Assembly (NCBI RefSeq): GCF_017591425.1
Contig: NW_024466512.1
Coordinates: forward strand, 24,667,501-24,731,500
Reading direction: 5' to 3'
From: Ochotona curzoniae
Taxonomy: Eukaryota > Chordata > Mammalia > Lagomorpha > Ochotonidae
Length of the DNA: 64,000 bases
In this document: positions 46,746-61,274 of the stretch, one piece after another
How positions within the stretch are numbered: position 1 is the first letter of the stretch
How the letters are laid out: every line of letters starts with the position of its first letter
The notes under the pieces: model-generated
Seen by the model: only the letters and a program-made list of their open reading frames with translations
Databases searched by the model: none
Told to the model about the DNA's origin: nothing
Program-made: the position numbers and the translations under genes

Positions 46746-49276
46746 CCTGCTTCCCAGATTCTTAACAACCTAACTTGTCATCAGTCCAGTTGTGTTTGTG
46801 GGTGGGGGTGGGGGGCTGCCCAGCACCAAGCCCCCAGGCTCTTAGATCCCGTACTTGGGCAGCAACCCTCTATCCCACAGTAGACAGCATCTCAGAGCTC
46901 CTGAGACTGCAGCTAGCAAGGGCTCCCAGCATCATGGCCCTGCTTGCAGCTTCAAGTTCTCTCAAGTCCAACTGCTTAGTGTACACCCCAACAAGTGGCC
47001 CTGAGGAGCTGTCTTTCAGGCCTGCAGTCAGAAGCCCTGGATCCCTTTCAGCCTGACTGCTTTGTAACCTAGGGCATGGCACTAACTTCTGCAAGCACAG
47101 CTATCAGCTGCCAACACCACTGGCCTTGCCACCTTTGAGTGGCCAACATACCCAGGGAGCCTCTGGGAGCAGTGCAGAGCACACATACAGGTATCCAGTG
47201 ACCTGGGGCTCTGGGATCCCTCTTTTCCAGGCTCTCTCCTGCTTCTTCATATGGCAAGGTGCAGGCCTCATAATAGTCACTTTGTGGCTTAAAAGAGTTG
47301 TTCACTTGGGCATATGCATGTTTCCAAGCCAGGATCGGGCCTTGTATGCAGGTGTGCCTGACTCATCCCTTCCTCTTCCTTCTCTACAGCCCATGACTCA
47401 CCAGCCCTGGCAGGCCAGCATCCTCCCTGGCTTTCTGCCCTAGCACTGCAGGGTCTAGCTCTTCGTCCATCAGGCTGTAGGACTCGAGCCCTCTGCTTGG
47501 AGTCCCCTACTCTCACCCCCGAGTCTCGCACTGCCTCACATGCATGCTATATTCTCTGAGTATTGTGTTGTCCTTGCAGCTTGACTGTCAACTCCCAGAG
47601 GTGGGCAACACAGTGTGGGGCAGTGAACATGTGGGTCTGGGACCCTCCTCCTGGGGGCTGACTGCACTGCTGGGGATGGGAGGGCTGAAAGACTCTCCAG
47701 GGCACTCTCACAGATGGCCGGGCTGAGAAGCAGCGATCTGGAACCAGGCTGTCCAGCCTGGCTGGCTGACTGCTTCGGCTGTGTTTAATTAGGCCTCCGA
47801 GAGGCTGGCAGAGGCTCTTCGGGACAACCCCCTCCGCCCACAGCTGACCATCTGGCCAGCCCTTGGAAGGCTGGCAAGCAGGCTGCTCAGAAAGCACGAA
47901 GGGGCCAATCAACAGACCCTCAGCAAAGGGAACCCAGATCGACTGTGCAGAGGAAAAGCCTCCGTCTGCAGAAAGCAGAGGCCAATCCAAGCCCAGAGAC
48001 CAAATGCATAGGCTCTGGAGTCAGATGGCTTTGGACCCGCCACGTTCCTTACTCAGGAGGAGGCCCTTACCCCTCCCACCTCCTGACTCAACTCAGCCTG
48101 AGGCCTGAGCTTGCGTGCCCAGTATGGCCAGTGCCCGCCCAGACACCCTCTTCTGTGCGGACAAGGAGGACTCTCCCTTCACGTCTGAGTGCCAGCCCTC
48201 TGGATGGACAATGAGCAGCCCCTAGGCATGGGGATGAGTGAGAAAGCAGAGGGAGGTCTACTGCCTGCCCCCTCCTTAGCTGCTGTCGGCACTAAGAAGG
48301 GAAAAACCTGGCTCATTGAGTGCTGGGGTGACTCACAGGCCAACCAAACGTACTTGCCAGACCAGTAGGGAGGGGAGCAGGCTCGCAGGCTCACACCCTA
48401 GAGCCCATGGGCAGGTAAAGCCCTCTGGGTGATGGAGGAGGCACCCTGCCGGTAGGTAGCCAGGCCTGGACAGCTGGCCTGGCAGGGCACCTCATTTACC
48501 TTCCCCACCTCCTGTCCCTGACAGCTACACTCCGCCATGGCTGGATCAGTAACTTACCCGTGAGGGGAGGTACTGGGAAAAAGAGGAAACCCAAGAGGAT
48601 TTGGAGATGGAGAAGCATCTGAGGAATCAAAGAGGACCTGGGTGAGAGCCAGGGTAGCCACTGAACCTCTGCACCTCAGTTTCCACCTCCAGATAATGGG
48701 AATGGCATTATCTACCTGGTAAAACTGCTGTGATGGTGCAGACACCGTGTGTACAGTCTAATACTGTGCAGGGCATGGGAAGAAACTCACAACCGATGGC
48801 GATTACTAACAGCTGTGTAAGAACTAGTTTTAGGATTATAGAGATTTCTTCACATACCTTAGTTCACTTAATCCATACAACAACCCCCTGAGGCAAGTAT
48901 TAATAGTTCCAGTTCATGGATACACATGCTGGGACTCCAAGGCAGTGTGGCAGGAATCTTCTCAGCCCCAGTCTGCTGCTGTCCCAGACCCCAGCCTGCC
49001 TGCCGGCTCCCCAGGGAGCCGGCAGGGTGTCCCCTTTACCTGGACACACAGAACCACCTGTGTCTCCAAGCCACGACGGCAGGCGGGGCCAATGCTGCTT
49101 ACCAGGCCTGCCCTGCCTCCCATTACTACCCCCACTGGTGCCCATGTCACCTCCATGCCAGGCTGGGAGTTCCATGGAACTACCTGGGCTCTTTGGTGCT
49201 GATGCCTGGTTGCTCAGCTCCAAGTCTGGGACCTGATAAGTAATACCTGAGGTTACTTGTTGGTAATTCTGTTTCC

Positions 49277-49361
49277 AGGCCTGGAACAGAATTTTGGCTC
49301 TGCTAGCTACTGATTTGTTCAGGCCTGGAACAGAATTCTGGCTCTGCTAGCTGCTGACTTG
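49277..49361. repeat. 44-bp tandem duplication
   Basis: AGGCCTGGAACAGAATTTTG ... GATTTGTTC at 49277-49320 is repeated at 49321-49361 with few differences (AATTCTGG, GCTGCTGAC). Confidence 0.9.
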
Positions 49362-49387
49362 TATTACTTGGGAATATTAGTCATTTA

Positions 49388-49702
49388 AATACTGTTTATA
49401 CTGGAAATGCAGATTTACAGAGAGGAGAGACAGAGAAACACCTTCTATCCACTGGTTCACTTCCCAAATAGTTACAACAGAGCTGAGCTGATCCAAAGCA
49501 AAGAGGCAGGAGCCAGAGCTGCTTTTGGGTCTCCCATGCAGGTACAGAGTCCTAAAGCTTTGAGCCATCTTTCTCTGCTTTCTCAGGCCATACATAAGAA
49601 GCTGGATGGGAAGTAGAGCAGCTGGGACATGAATCAACATCCATATGGGATGTCAGTGCTTGCAGGCAAAGGATTAACCAGTTGAGCCATCACATCGGCT
49701 CC
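49388..49702 (-). mobile_element. CSINE (older type)
   Basis: AATACTGTTTATACTGGAAA tail side to GAGCCATCACATCGGCTCC. Moderately diverged. Confidence 0.78.
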
Positions 49703-49761
49703 TGTGTGTATCATTCAGTCTGTGAGAACCACATCCTCTTCATCTGAGAAACAGAGTTACA

Positions 49762-50062
49762 GTTAGCGCTGTGGCACAGGCAGTTAAGCTGCCCTCTGCA
49801 ACCCCAGCATTCCAGATCAGCACCAGTTTAATACTTGACCACTTTACTTCAGATGTAGCTCCCTGCTGCTGTGCCTGGGAAAGCAGCTGAAGATAGTTCA
49901 AATGCTTGGGTTCCTGCCACCCAGATCCAGATGGAGTTTCAGGCTCCTGGCTTCAGCCTGGTCCAACCATGGCCTTTGTAGCTATTTGGGAAGTAAACCA
50001 ACAGAAGAAGATATTTTCAATCTCTCTCTAATTTTGCCTTTCATATAAATAAATACTTAAAA
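49762..50062 (+). mobile_element. CSINE (older type)
   Basis: GTTAGCGCTGTGGCACAGGC head, TGTGCCTGGGAAAGCAGCTG body, tail ATATAAATAAATACTTAAAA and a short (GAA)n. Confidence 0.82.
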
Positions 50063-52423
50063 AAAAAAGAAGAAGAAGAATCAAAACAGGTGACAGTAGC
50101 TGCCTTTTGGGGCTGCAGTGAGGGCTCTGGCAATAGCCCCAGGGTCCCCAGCAGTAGTTTGTGTTTACAGACTGCTCAACCTGCAGCAGGCACTCTAAAC
50201 AGGAAGAGATCCAACCCACAGGTCATGCAGCCATGGCAGTGGGGAGAGGGAAGCTAGCTCTGCAAGCTTCATTGTGATACTCATAGTTACACCCAGAAGG
50301 CATGGCTAAGGTGACCCCATGAGCATCTTCTGGGCAGGTGTCATTTCTACTCACAAGTGTTTATTACTGAGTTCTGTTCTGTGGCCTGGCTGACTGAATT
50401 ATTTGACATTGCTGTGAAATCTATGGTTAAAAACCCCAAGCAAAGAGTGAAATAACAAGGGCTATGGTAAACTTAGCTTTCTGCCTACTGCACAGGAGTG
50501 TAACAGGATCCAGTGCTTGGGCAGGTGGGGCCCCCACCCTGATGCTGCCAGGCGCCTCCTCTGCAAATCTGTCCTCAGAGAAGGCCTCTGGAGGGGGCGA
50601 AAATGGCTGGAGCCTGGGCTCCTGGGGGAGGCAGTGGAAGGGCCACAGGAATCCTGAGCTATTTATTTTGGCAACGCCAAACAAGGAGGTGGATCTGGAA
50701 CACTGAGGGCAAATGGTGGCTGCACAGCCTCCTGGACCTGGCCCTGACAGCTCTAGCCGACCCACACAGCAGAAGCCCAGCAGTCAGGGGAGCCATGGGC
50801 CATAGTACCAACCAACCTTGAATTTTTCCTTAAACACCAGAACTCCTTTTTCAGACGAAGTAGCGAGGGCTGTCAAAGGAGCCCACCACCTGAGGAAGGT
50901 GAAGCACACATGTGGGATAAGGAGGCAACACAGTCACACTCTCAGAGCACACCCACCAGATCTCAGGCTCCACCTCCTGCCAGACACAGTGGGACCAACC
51001 CTGGCAGGACCACATCATGCGAGTGGGGCAGGTCTTCTTCCAGGGCCCCTCCTATGTGCCCCTTTGAGCTCTGCAAAGACCATATGATGCTCCAGAGGCA
51101 CAGAGACAGCTAGGGCAAGATCCTGACTTTCCCAACACTCATGGCTTCTGCTCAAACCTGTGAGGCAGACTACATGTGCAGTCATGTGTACACGTGTGTA
51201 TGTATACACACACAGACACAGCCAGGAGGCGTACATGTGTACAGGGACTGTTGAAATGGAAACTCTTCCAATCGCTGCCATGGTTATTCATAAACTTGCC
51301 GGTCATTTCCCTGGCCCAGGCACCAAGCAGGACGATTCCCCCACCGGAAAAGCTCATGTCACTGTGTGCACTGGGGCTGTGTCACACCACCGGTGCAGGA
51401 CCTGCCTCTTTCAGTTGTGTGACACATTCTGTTCATGCTTATTGTTTGGGAAATACTGGAATGTGTAAATTAGGAAGTCTTTGTGATGTGCTCCTCCGTG
51501 GCACATTTTTTAAAGTACACAAATTCATGTTAAGGAAACAAATATACAAATTAAAAAACAAAACAAGCAGGCCATTTGGCACCCTAGAACACAGGTACGT
51601 GACAAGTCTGCTAGCTGCACACACCCAGACCTGCCGGGCCTCATTTACACAGCTACCAAAGGACTGGGGGAGCTGGACTAGACTGTCACCAAGATGGCTC
51701 TTGCTCTGACCCTGGGTGATAAAGGTTCTGCAAATAAGCAGGTTCTGTGGGGCTGGCAGGGACTGGGTGGGTGCAAACAAGCCCCTTGTTCCTGCCAGGC
51801 TTCCTGCTTTGTCCTCCCCACAGACAGTGGCCTCTGCAGCTTCTAGATGAAGGACAGTGTGTGATTTCCAGGCCTCAGTCACTCTTAGGGCTGGTGACAG
51901 CGATGAGGTCCAGACCCTGGCAGTTTCCAGGCTGCCTGCTCTTCAACTAGCCTCCCCTAGGGCTGATGGGTTTGGCCCTGGAGCAGCTGCGCTGGCCCAA
52001 GCTCAAGTTCACAGGACCCTGCCACCCCACCCCCAAGGCAACCCAATTCTTCACGGTCAAATGACAGCCAGAGGGTGGAGCTGAGGGAGCCCTAAGGCAG
52101 GCCAGCACAGGGATTATTGGCTCCCAGCATACTCAGGTCCAAGCTAAAGGGTCATGGCCCAGATCCATTTCAACACACAATTCCTGAGTTCCCACTGTCC
52201 CCACAGCCCTGCCAGGCACTCAAAGGGACCTAAGAATTGGAGGGTGGCACTTCATTGTCTTATGTGTGTCTTAAGTTGTAATGAGCACCTTTGCAGACAG
52301 GCCTTCCCTGCCAACCTAACTCAAGTGGGCTCCTCCCTACCCCCTGCTCTCCAAGCCTGGTTAGTCCCTCTCTTAGGTTTTCCTTACTTTTCTGTCTGTC
52401 TCTCCCATTGCAGTGTCAGCCCT

Positions 52424-52710
52424 GGGGTCGGCATTGTGGCATAACGGGTAAAGCTGTGGCCTGTGATGCTGCCAGCATCCCATATGGGTGCTGGTTTGAA
52501 TTCTGGCTGCTCTACTCCCAATCCAGCTCCCTGCTAATGTGCCTGGGAGAGCAGCAGAACATGGCCCAAGTGTCTGGGCTCCTGCCATCCACATGGGGGA
52601 CCTGGCTTCTGGCTTCAGCCTGGGTCAGGCCCACCACTGCAGCCACCTTAGGAATTAAGCAGCAGATAGAGTTTCTCTCTGCAACTTTTAAATAAATTGG
52701 TTTTTCAAAA
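52424..52710 (+). mobile_element. CSINE (older type)
   Basis: GGGGTCGGCATTGTGGCATAA head, CATCCCATATGGGTGCTGGT, tail TTTAAATAAATTGG. One of the better-preserved older copies. Confidence 0.85.
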
Positions 52711-55700
52711 AGAACGTCAGTCCCTCTTAGGGCCCAGAACTCTCTTCCACAGTTACACCTGCTGCCTGTTCTGTTAGTTAAATGAATGAATGACTACTCA
52801 AGCAGGAAATGGCATAGAGGAAACTCAGCAGGATGTGGGGGAAGCAGCAGAGGGAGGGAAAACATGTGGGGAGATTTCCTGGAGGCCGTTCGACCTTGTG
52901 AGCTTGGCCTTGACAGAGGCTAAGGGAGGGGAGGTGGTCCAGCTGGCAGGAATGGAGGCAGCGATAGCCTGCAGTCCAGCTGGGACAGTGAGAGCAGGCA
53001 GGCATGCCAGGCGGAGGTCCCACTGAGGCCTCCCACTGAACAGTGGTCTTCATTCTTCATTGACCACTCTGGGCCTGCATGAATACTGAACGCTAGGCTC
53101 TGTGTGGTGGGCAGGGGTCATTTCTAAACCACACTCCAGCTGCAGCAATGGATAGCCCTGCCCTCCTGCTCCAACCCAGGGGCTCCAGCTCTCACCAGCT
53201 GTGCCTCACTGGGACTGAGACAACCAAGACCTTTGTCACCTCTCCTGGGTTTCCAAAGAATTTTCCTCCAACTATGTTCAGACAACAGATTGGTTACTAA
53301 AAATGGTAATACCAAGGCCTGGCTTTCAAGGAAAGCCTCTGGCTAGCAGGTGGAAACCAGAGGCTCACACCAAGCAGACAGGATGTCAACCCAGGGAAGG
53401 GGCTGCAGTCAACCCGGAAGGCTGTGGCATCTCTTGACTGTTTCTAAAGGCCACAAGATTGGGCAGAAACACAAGGGGTGAGAGCACCACAGTGGAGGAG
53501 AACAGGCAGAAATCCCCTCCCCCAGCCTCCTTGGCTTGGGTATCTGGGTGAGAGCTCCCCACTAAGTCCTCATCCAGGGAAGGAGAGCTTGGGGCTCAGC
53601 AGGCAGGAGAGAGAAAGGCCGCCCCTCCTGGCCAGCCACAGCCTTTGAGGGCTCGGATCACTGACTTGGCACAACATCAGGGCAAAGGTGGGCGAGGATG
53701 ATTGTGCCCTTGATGCCATGTCTACCTGGGCAGAGGCCTGGGCTGCAATAACTGCCAGGATCTATGCTTGTGCATGTCCTGGCCTTTTTAAACAGTGGGA
53801 ACTGTCTGCTTATGTGTATATGCACACATGGGTTCTGTAAGCTTCTCTTTAAATGTCATTTGGCAGAAAAATCTTGAAACTTCCTGGGAAAGGCAATGAA
53901 GCAGCCAGCGCAGTGGGGTCTTTGCATGCCTTCTCCCCAAAAGACACCACTAAGAAAGACTGCTTCCAGCTATTCTGGATCCAAGTGAAGCCACTTCATA
54001 TGAATTGTGCTGCAAATGGGCTACCAGGGCAGGCTTTCCTCATCTCAGGAGCCCCAGTGCTCAAGGCTCCATTCAACCCACCAGGATGAGCCAAGGAGTG
54101 GATCCCATCTGAGATGGCACTCTCTCAGAAAAAAAGGTGCGGCTGAGTGTTGGAAAGAGGCCAAGAGGAAAGATCCAGAACAAAATAGGCAGGAAACAGT
54201 TGGACTCTGAGCAAAAGACCCTTAGCCCTTTGTCACAGGGGAAGGCAGCCAGGCAGCTGAACCTGCCTGCAAAGCCGACATTTTCCTTATCATCTGTCCT
54301 TCCTGAGACTAGTCTGATCAGAAAGCTTATGATCTATGTCAAGCACCAGCTGAGTCACACTTGGGGTGTTGGGGTGGGATGAGGCAGTGACAGGTGGCAG
54401 TGGCACAGACAGGTTGGGTCTCATTCTCTCAGGTGTGCCAACCAGGAGGAGCAGCTTAGGCAAAGGCGGCCTCCCTGAGTGCTACAAGCCAAGAGAGAAG
54501 GCTCCCCTGCCGACAGGATGCAACTGGTAGGAGACCAGCTAGGAGACCACCTGTTCTGTCCAAAAACTCCTCCGCCCTGCAAATGCCTGACAGGCGCTGG
54601 TAGCAGCAGCAGGGTGGGGAGAGGAGGTGGCAAGCCCGGGGCAGCAGAAGGGATCTGTTTTCAGCACAACCACCATGGAGACAGGGACCAAGCCCTGTGG
54701 GCTCAGCTCCCGGTTGGGGAAAAGGCATCCGCTCAGTTTCAGCACAGCTGGAGGTCAAGAACTGCTGAGGCTGGCAGCCTTTCATGGCGGATGCAGTGTG
54801 CTTGCCAGTGAACATCTTGTTGCCATGGAGACCCAGAGACGCATCAGGCAAGAGCTAACCACAAGGCCATGAGCAGGGCCCTCTCTGCTCCAGCACTGGG
54901 CCTTGACTTTTCCAGCTGGGAATGTGGACGCAAAGGCTTCCTCCTTGCCTGGGTTCTAGCCACAAGTCAGGAACTGGCTGAGCCTAAGTCTCTAGCGCAT
55001 GCTCGCTAGGGAAGGGCCAATAACACAGATGCAGAGAGGGACGAAGACCACAGAGACATGCACACAGGCCATGGGGCTCAAAGCAGAGGAGGAGTTCGCC
55101 TGGCTGTGGCTTAGGTGGACTCAGCACAGGCCCTGGGAGAAAGACAGCACTGAACAAGCAACAGACACATGGCACCAGGGCCAGCGCTGGTCCCAAGAGA
55201 CAGCAGCCTGAGCACCCAGGTTCGAGAGTTCCCTCGAGCTGGCTGTACCCCTTTGTTCCTTATCTGTCTCACTGTTCCAACTCTCAGTGTCCCACCTGGC
55301 TCCTCAGTCTGTCCCATGTGCCTGCCAGGATGGCCAAGCACACAGTCCCAACATCAGAGCACCTGGCTGGCTGGCCTGGGTTGGGCCTTCCTGCCAACTG
55401 TGGCCCCACCTCTGGGGTCCCAACCTCCATCGCAACCCAGGATTGCTTCTCTGTCCTGGGTCCCCTTTCAAGACTACCTTATGGTGATGAATTCCTGGCA
55501 AATCCCATCTCACCAAGATCTATCACAGCTCCTCAACCTCCTCCCTCACCCAATGACTTGGAAACCTCAGGATAGCTTGCTCCAAGCCTAGAAAGTGTCC
55601 ATCTGCTCCCAGGCCCACTGAGCAGTTTCCTAGAGCACCAGAAGGCTGGAACTCAGAAAGGGCCAGAGGCTGGAACTACAGACCTGGTACCCACAATCAG

Positions 55701-55857
55701 CTTCATTAACTAGCTGAAGGTGCAAGACCTGGGACTGGCTCGGTGACCTAGTTGTTCCAAGCTCAATCAGTTGCTCTTAGCCCAACTGCCTATCTTACCC
55801 TGTTTAAAGGATGCCATACGCTGGAATAGAGAAAATTTACATAACAAAAATATCCAG

Positions 55858-56142
55858 GAGCTGGTTCAACTGGCCAATCCTCCACCTCCAAGCACCTGTA
55901 TCCCAAATGGGCGCTGTTTCATGTCTGGCTGTTTCACTTCCCATCTATCTCACTGCTTGAGGCCTGGGAAAGCAGACGAGAGATGGCCCAAAGCCTTGGG
56001 ACCCTGCACCTGTGTGGGGGACCCAGAAGAAGTTTCTGATTGCCTCAGATCTGGCTATTATGGACTCTTGGGGGGTGAATCAGCAGATAGAAGATCATTC
56101 TGTAAATCTGTCTTTCTGATAAAAATAAATAAATCTTTAAAA
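55858..56142 (+). mobile_element. CSINE
   Basis: AGCTGGTTCAACTGGCCAATC head and a tail TAAAAATAAATAAATC. Flanks ATCCAGGAG and ATCCAGAGG may be the target duplication. Confidence 0.8.
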
Positions 56143-56621
56143 AAAATCCAGAGGAAAAAAAAGCCACTCACAGCCTAGCACCCCAAAATACCAAAAACAC
56201 CCATATTGAGATCTTATCTTTTTGTTCATCTCAGTGTACAGGGATTGCAGGGATCATTATGCTATGCATGATTGGGGCTTTCCTCTTGATCATGGCCATG
56301 TTCCTGTTTTTATTCTGATTTATACCAACTGGTAGACCAGTGACTGCACAGTTTCACCTGGGGTAGCTTCATAAAAGTTGAGATGCCTAAGTTCTTCCTT
56401 AGAGACTGACTCAGGGTAAAAGAAATCCAGAATAAAGAAGAAACTTCAAAATATCCTGCTCATTTGATTTCACACAAAGCCACCCAATAAAGGTTTACTG
56501 AGCATTAACTGTGTGCTGGTAGTGTATAGGACACAGAAAGCAATATCAGGTCCATAGGCATGGTTTCTGTCTGCATGTATAGATTCAATCAACAGCTCAA
56601 AAAGCCTTTAGGAAATACCAA

Positions 56622-56862
56622 AGGACTGATATTTTGGTTCAGCTAGTTAAGCTGCACTTGCAAAGCTCACATTGCCTATCAGAGTGCTGGTTAGAATTCA
56701 GCTGCTTTGTTTTGGACCTAGTTTCCTGCTAATTCACCTGAGCAACTGAGGATAATGTCTCCAGTGCTTGTGCTCTTAGATGGAATCTGGGACTGCTGGC
56801 TTCATTCTGGCTCAGCCTTGGCTGTTTGGGGGTTTGGGGAGTGAAGCAGAGGATGGAAGTTT
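56622..56862 (+). mobile_element. Old CSINE
   Basis: GGACTGATATTTTGGTTCAGC head and CTGCTAATTCACCTG body. The tail is lost. Confidence 0.65.
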
Positions 56863-58852
56863 TTTGAATATGCTATATACAAACCCTATGAAATCTTCTA
56901 TCTCGAGAATCCTTAGACTGTGATATCTGAAAAAGCTCCTGAAACCAATTTGTACACTGAGGGATTAGGGTATGCTGCAATGTCACTCAGCCTGCAGAAG
57001 GCCCTGAAGTTTGCTGAGGTGCAACAAATGAGCTGGGCGTAGCCAGACAGAGAGCTAGGGGCGCTCTGCAGGTGGAGAACCAGTGTCGGATCATGGATAC
57101 TCACAGGTAAACTCCATCTGGGGAGCTGATAGTATTCTGTCCCAGGCAGGAAGCAGTAGAGATGCAGCCCATGAGGTGGTATGGCAGGGAGGGCCTCAGA
57201 GCCTGTGACACGGCTTGGACCATGTCCTCCCCAAGTTGGGGGACCTCTGCAGAAGAGAGGTGGAAGAGGACAGGCATTTCTGATGGCTCAGCCCCAGCCC
57301 AGAGCTAGAGGTGGGGTGAGGTGACCTAGACCAGACACAGGAAGACCAGTTAGGAGGCTGCAGCATCAGCAGAGGAGCCAAAGTGTAAGCCTGGGCTCAG
57401 ATTTTCTGGAGGGAGGGTCTATTTTGTGGAAGGCAGGGTTTCAGTGGGGACAGGAAGAAGGGATGGATCCGCATGCACAGTATCTGAGTCACACACTTGG
57501 ACTGCTTCCAGTTATGCATGCTGGGATGCAAGGTTTTGTAGATAAAGCTATGCACACACATTGGCTTGATTCCTCATGATAAAATCCTCATGATGAAATT
57601 TCTAGGCCAAAGAGGAGGGATTATTTTTAAGGTTCTTGGTACCTTTTGCCAAGCTGCTTTCCAGAAAGACTATCAATATTCACTTTTACAAGCAGAGCAC
57701 AGGGGAGCTTGTTAAGATCCTGCTAGCCCCCAATAAGCAACATAGAGGTCAGCCCACGGTCACCCCATCGTTAGGGACAAAGATCTGTCAGAGATGGAAT
57801 CCTATGCTTGGCTCCAAAGAGAGTAATTGTGCCTGGGAACAGCTAACCAGACTGCACAGACAGTCCCCACACTACAGGGTGTGTCCTACAGGCAGAGCGG
57901 CAGAAGGACCTCTCTGCCCAAGCCCAACCATCTTCCTTGCTGCTGCCATAACCTCCTTAACAGTGATCAAGCCACTGCCCCACTCAAAAACTTTGCAGGG
58001 CTCGCTGCTGCTTAAACAACAAAAGCCAAACTCACTTACATGGAAATCAAAACTTTCCAAATACATGATTTTCAATGCACATTCTGAATCACTCACTTAT
58101 TCATCCAACAAATACTTGAGTGTCTTCTACCTGTCATACAGTACAATGGTCTTGCTGCCATGGACTATGGGATCTGGCAGGAGAGATGGCTAATACAAGT
58201 CAAGAGTGTACCAGTGAATCTAGATGTGTTCTGCTGAATCCAAAGCAATGAGACAGGACACAATTTTAGAAAAGGCAGCCATGGAAGGACTCCAACACAG
58301 AGGCAGGTGCAAAGGCCAGAATGGAGGAAGATGTGCACATGTGCTGCTTTTGCTCAACCCACACCCAAGATCTACCCATGGCCTTCCAAGTCTCCTGACC
58401 TCTACTGCTGGTCTCTCCTTTTCAAAACCATCCCCCTCATTGAATGCCACAGATTCTGAGAAGCCCTCCTAAATCCCCAAGTCAGCCCTGCTGCCAGCAC
58501 TGGCCCTCCACACTCCAGTTCACATGACTGTAAGCAGACAAGGCCCTGGGGAGGTCCTTTGGCTCGGTACCTGCATTGCCTTGTACATCACAAAAGAGAA
58601 GCTTTTTTCTGGCACGTACACACTGCCTGCTTTCCACAATGTCCTCTCCAGACTATGCTGCAGTTGCTAATGGGCAAAATTTGCCTCACTCGGCTTCAGG
58701 TTCACCAAGTTTGTGTAGCACAGAACCTGGCACACAGACATCTGCCAAGGAGGGGCAGTGTGGAAGGCGCCCAAGATGGCAGGCACATTACTGACAGGAA
58801 CAGATTCTTGTTTCTGTGCATGCAAATGAAAATACCAAGCCTCCTCTACTTC

Positions 58853-59155
58853 AAAGATCTATTTATTCACTTAAAAGGCAGAGTTAAAGAAAGAGGTGAG
58901 GACAGGCAGAGACAGAGATCTATATATTCATCAGTTCACTCCCCAGCTGGAGTTGGGTCAGGTCGAAGCCAGGAATCCAGAACTTCACCTAGGTCTCCCA
59001 CATGGGCAAAAGCCACAGGGACCATCTTTAGCTGCTTTCCCAGGGATATTAGCCAGGAGCTGGATCAGAGGTGGAGCAGCTGGGATTCAAACTGGAATCC
59101 ATATGGGATGCTAGGGGTCACAGGCAGTAGTTCAACTCTGTTACGCCAGCTCCCA
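58853..59155 (-). mobile_element. CSINE (older type)
   Basis: AAAGATCTATTTATTCACTT tail side to CTGTTACGCCAGCTCC. The ATCCATATGGGATGCTAG core is present. Confidence 0.8.
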
Positions 59156-59889
59156 CTCCCTACCCTTTATAGTGAGACTATCAGTTGTCTACTCAGATTC
59201 ATGTTCCCTTTTTGAGCATGTGTCGGCCCACACGGACTATATTTCCCAGCTTTTCTTGCAGTCAGGGTAGCCACATGGTTACTTTCCTGCCAGTGGAATG
59301 TGGGCTGAAGGGTCAGCAGTCACAGAAACACAGAGATGTCCTACGGTCAGTGGACATCCGCCCCCCGCCTAATTTTTTCCCTCCTTCCTCAGACAGAACC
59401 CAGACATGGCAACAACCCAGTTTTAACCACGTAGAGAACGAGGCTCTGCAAAGGAGCAACACCACTGAAGGAACTGGATCCCTAAATGACCACCAGCAGT
59501 GGAGCTAGCTACCTTTCCCTGGACCTGATCACATCAAGGACACCAGGGCCATTATAAGAGACAGGAAAAAATTCATTCTTAAAGGCCCCAGTGGCCAAGC
59601 AGTGTAGCTTTACACTCTCCAACACACTTTACCTTCACAGAGTGACTCAGGCGTCAAGGGAACTGAAATGGTCATTGTCATAAAACCCGTCCTTGGTACC
59701 AGCTGGAGAGCATGGTGAGTCCCAACTCCCAGTCGAGTCACTGAGCTGTGGGAGGGTCAGGAGAGGAGGGAGATCAAGAGGGATCACTTGTCCGGGTGAA
59801 ACCTCTGAGTGGCACTTGGTAGGAGGCATGGGTCGGGGTGCAGGGTGCTGTGGGGAGGGGCAAAGGTAGCACTGGAACCTAGGAAAGAC

Positions 59890-59990
59890 TGTTGGTAAGG
59901 GGCAGGCACTGTGGTGTGGCGGGTCAGGGCTCAAGCCCTGCCTCTGCTTCTGATCCAGCTTCCTGCTAATAAGCAGAGGATGGCTTAAGG
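59890..59990 (+). mobile_element. CSINE 5' fragment
   Basis: GGTAAGGGGCAGGCACTGTG head to CTAATAAGCAGAGGATGGC; internal deletion and no tail. Confidence 0.55.
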
Positions 59991-61274
59991 AAACAAACCC
60001 TACATATACAAACCCACTTGATGAGTCTCCTCACAGTCTGCAAACAAGAGAAAAAGAAGGGTTTGGCCCGGGAGTGGAGAGCACCACCTCACCCATGCCT
60101 GATCCCATTTAGGAAGAAGTGAGCAGGAAGCAGGGCCTGGGAGGCCATGACATGAGTCCAGGCAGGGTAACAGCATGCCTTACTTTTGGGTCTGCAGCAG
60201 CCAGTACCACCTCTCATGTAGTACACACAACCAACCAGAAAGCACAGGACAGGGGAAAGCAACTGCTCTTCTTTGTCCAACATGGCAGCTCTACCTGGCT
60301 CATCAAGCCCCAACAATGACAGTTTCAGCCCACCTTCTACAACCATCAACATATGTATACAGCTGGGGCTGGGCTTGCACGAGGGAGAAACTAAATGGTG
60401 GAAAGGGCAAAGAGGCTGCGCAGAGGCAGCACAGACCTTGTGGCAAGCCGAGCAGAGCACAACCTACATTGCAATCCCACCCAGTAACTGACCCTGAGAC
60501 CCTCTGCAAGCTTTCATTCTCCAATCTGTCAAATGAGGATGAGGCTGCCACCTCACACAGTGTCGGGTGGTCAGACAGGATGTGCCTGGCACCAAAGTCA
60601 GTTGTTCACTGCTCCTCCATATCCTCCCTGCTGGCTGCCACTGGACCTGTCCTTTGGCTTTGTCTGTGAGACACCCCTATGGAGCAAGCTGTCCCTGTAA
60701 CTTGAAAGACAAGTAAGTGTGTTGGGCAGGCGGGCAGCCAGGGTGTCAGGCTGAGATTTTGATGGTCAGGCTGCCAGGTGCAAGTGGGGGTCTCTCAGAA
60801 GTGGTGGGTCTGGCTGCAGAGCCAAGACACTATGTCAGGATGCTATATCTCAGGGTCTGGGCATGTCACGGAGGCTGATAGGCAGAGAAGCTCAGGCATG
60901 TGCCACTAGAATACAGGAGGGAAGCAGAACAGGAAAGAAATGGGCGAAAGACCACTAAAGGAGGGAGTAGTCAGGGAGGCCCGGAGGCCCAGAGGCCCGG
61001 AGTCCTGGAGTCCTGAAGTCCTGGGTCCAGCCACCAATCACATCTTTGCCTCCAGGGTTCCTCCTCCAAGCCTGATGTCCTGTTTCTACAGCCAGATGTT
61101 CCTGGATGTCTGTCCCTACTCTCACCCACCAGCTGCATACACTCTAAATTGGAAGAAAGACAAAGGCTTTGACCTTGCTATGGGACAGCTCCCAGAATCC
61201 TGCCCACAAGACATTCTAGAGGTCAACAAGGAGGCAGAAGGTGTATGAGCAGTGAAAGAAAAATATGGAGCATC

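Noticed and set aside
57636..58193. 185-residue plus-strand frame in UBTD1 intron 1
   Set aside because: Low complexity of codons, overlaps old L2-like repeat sequence, no domain and no splice-site pattern.
60175..60669. 164-residue frame in UBTD1 intron 1
   Set aside because: No recognisable family; overlaps an MIR remnant at its end; chance open frame.
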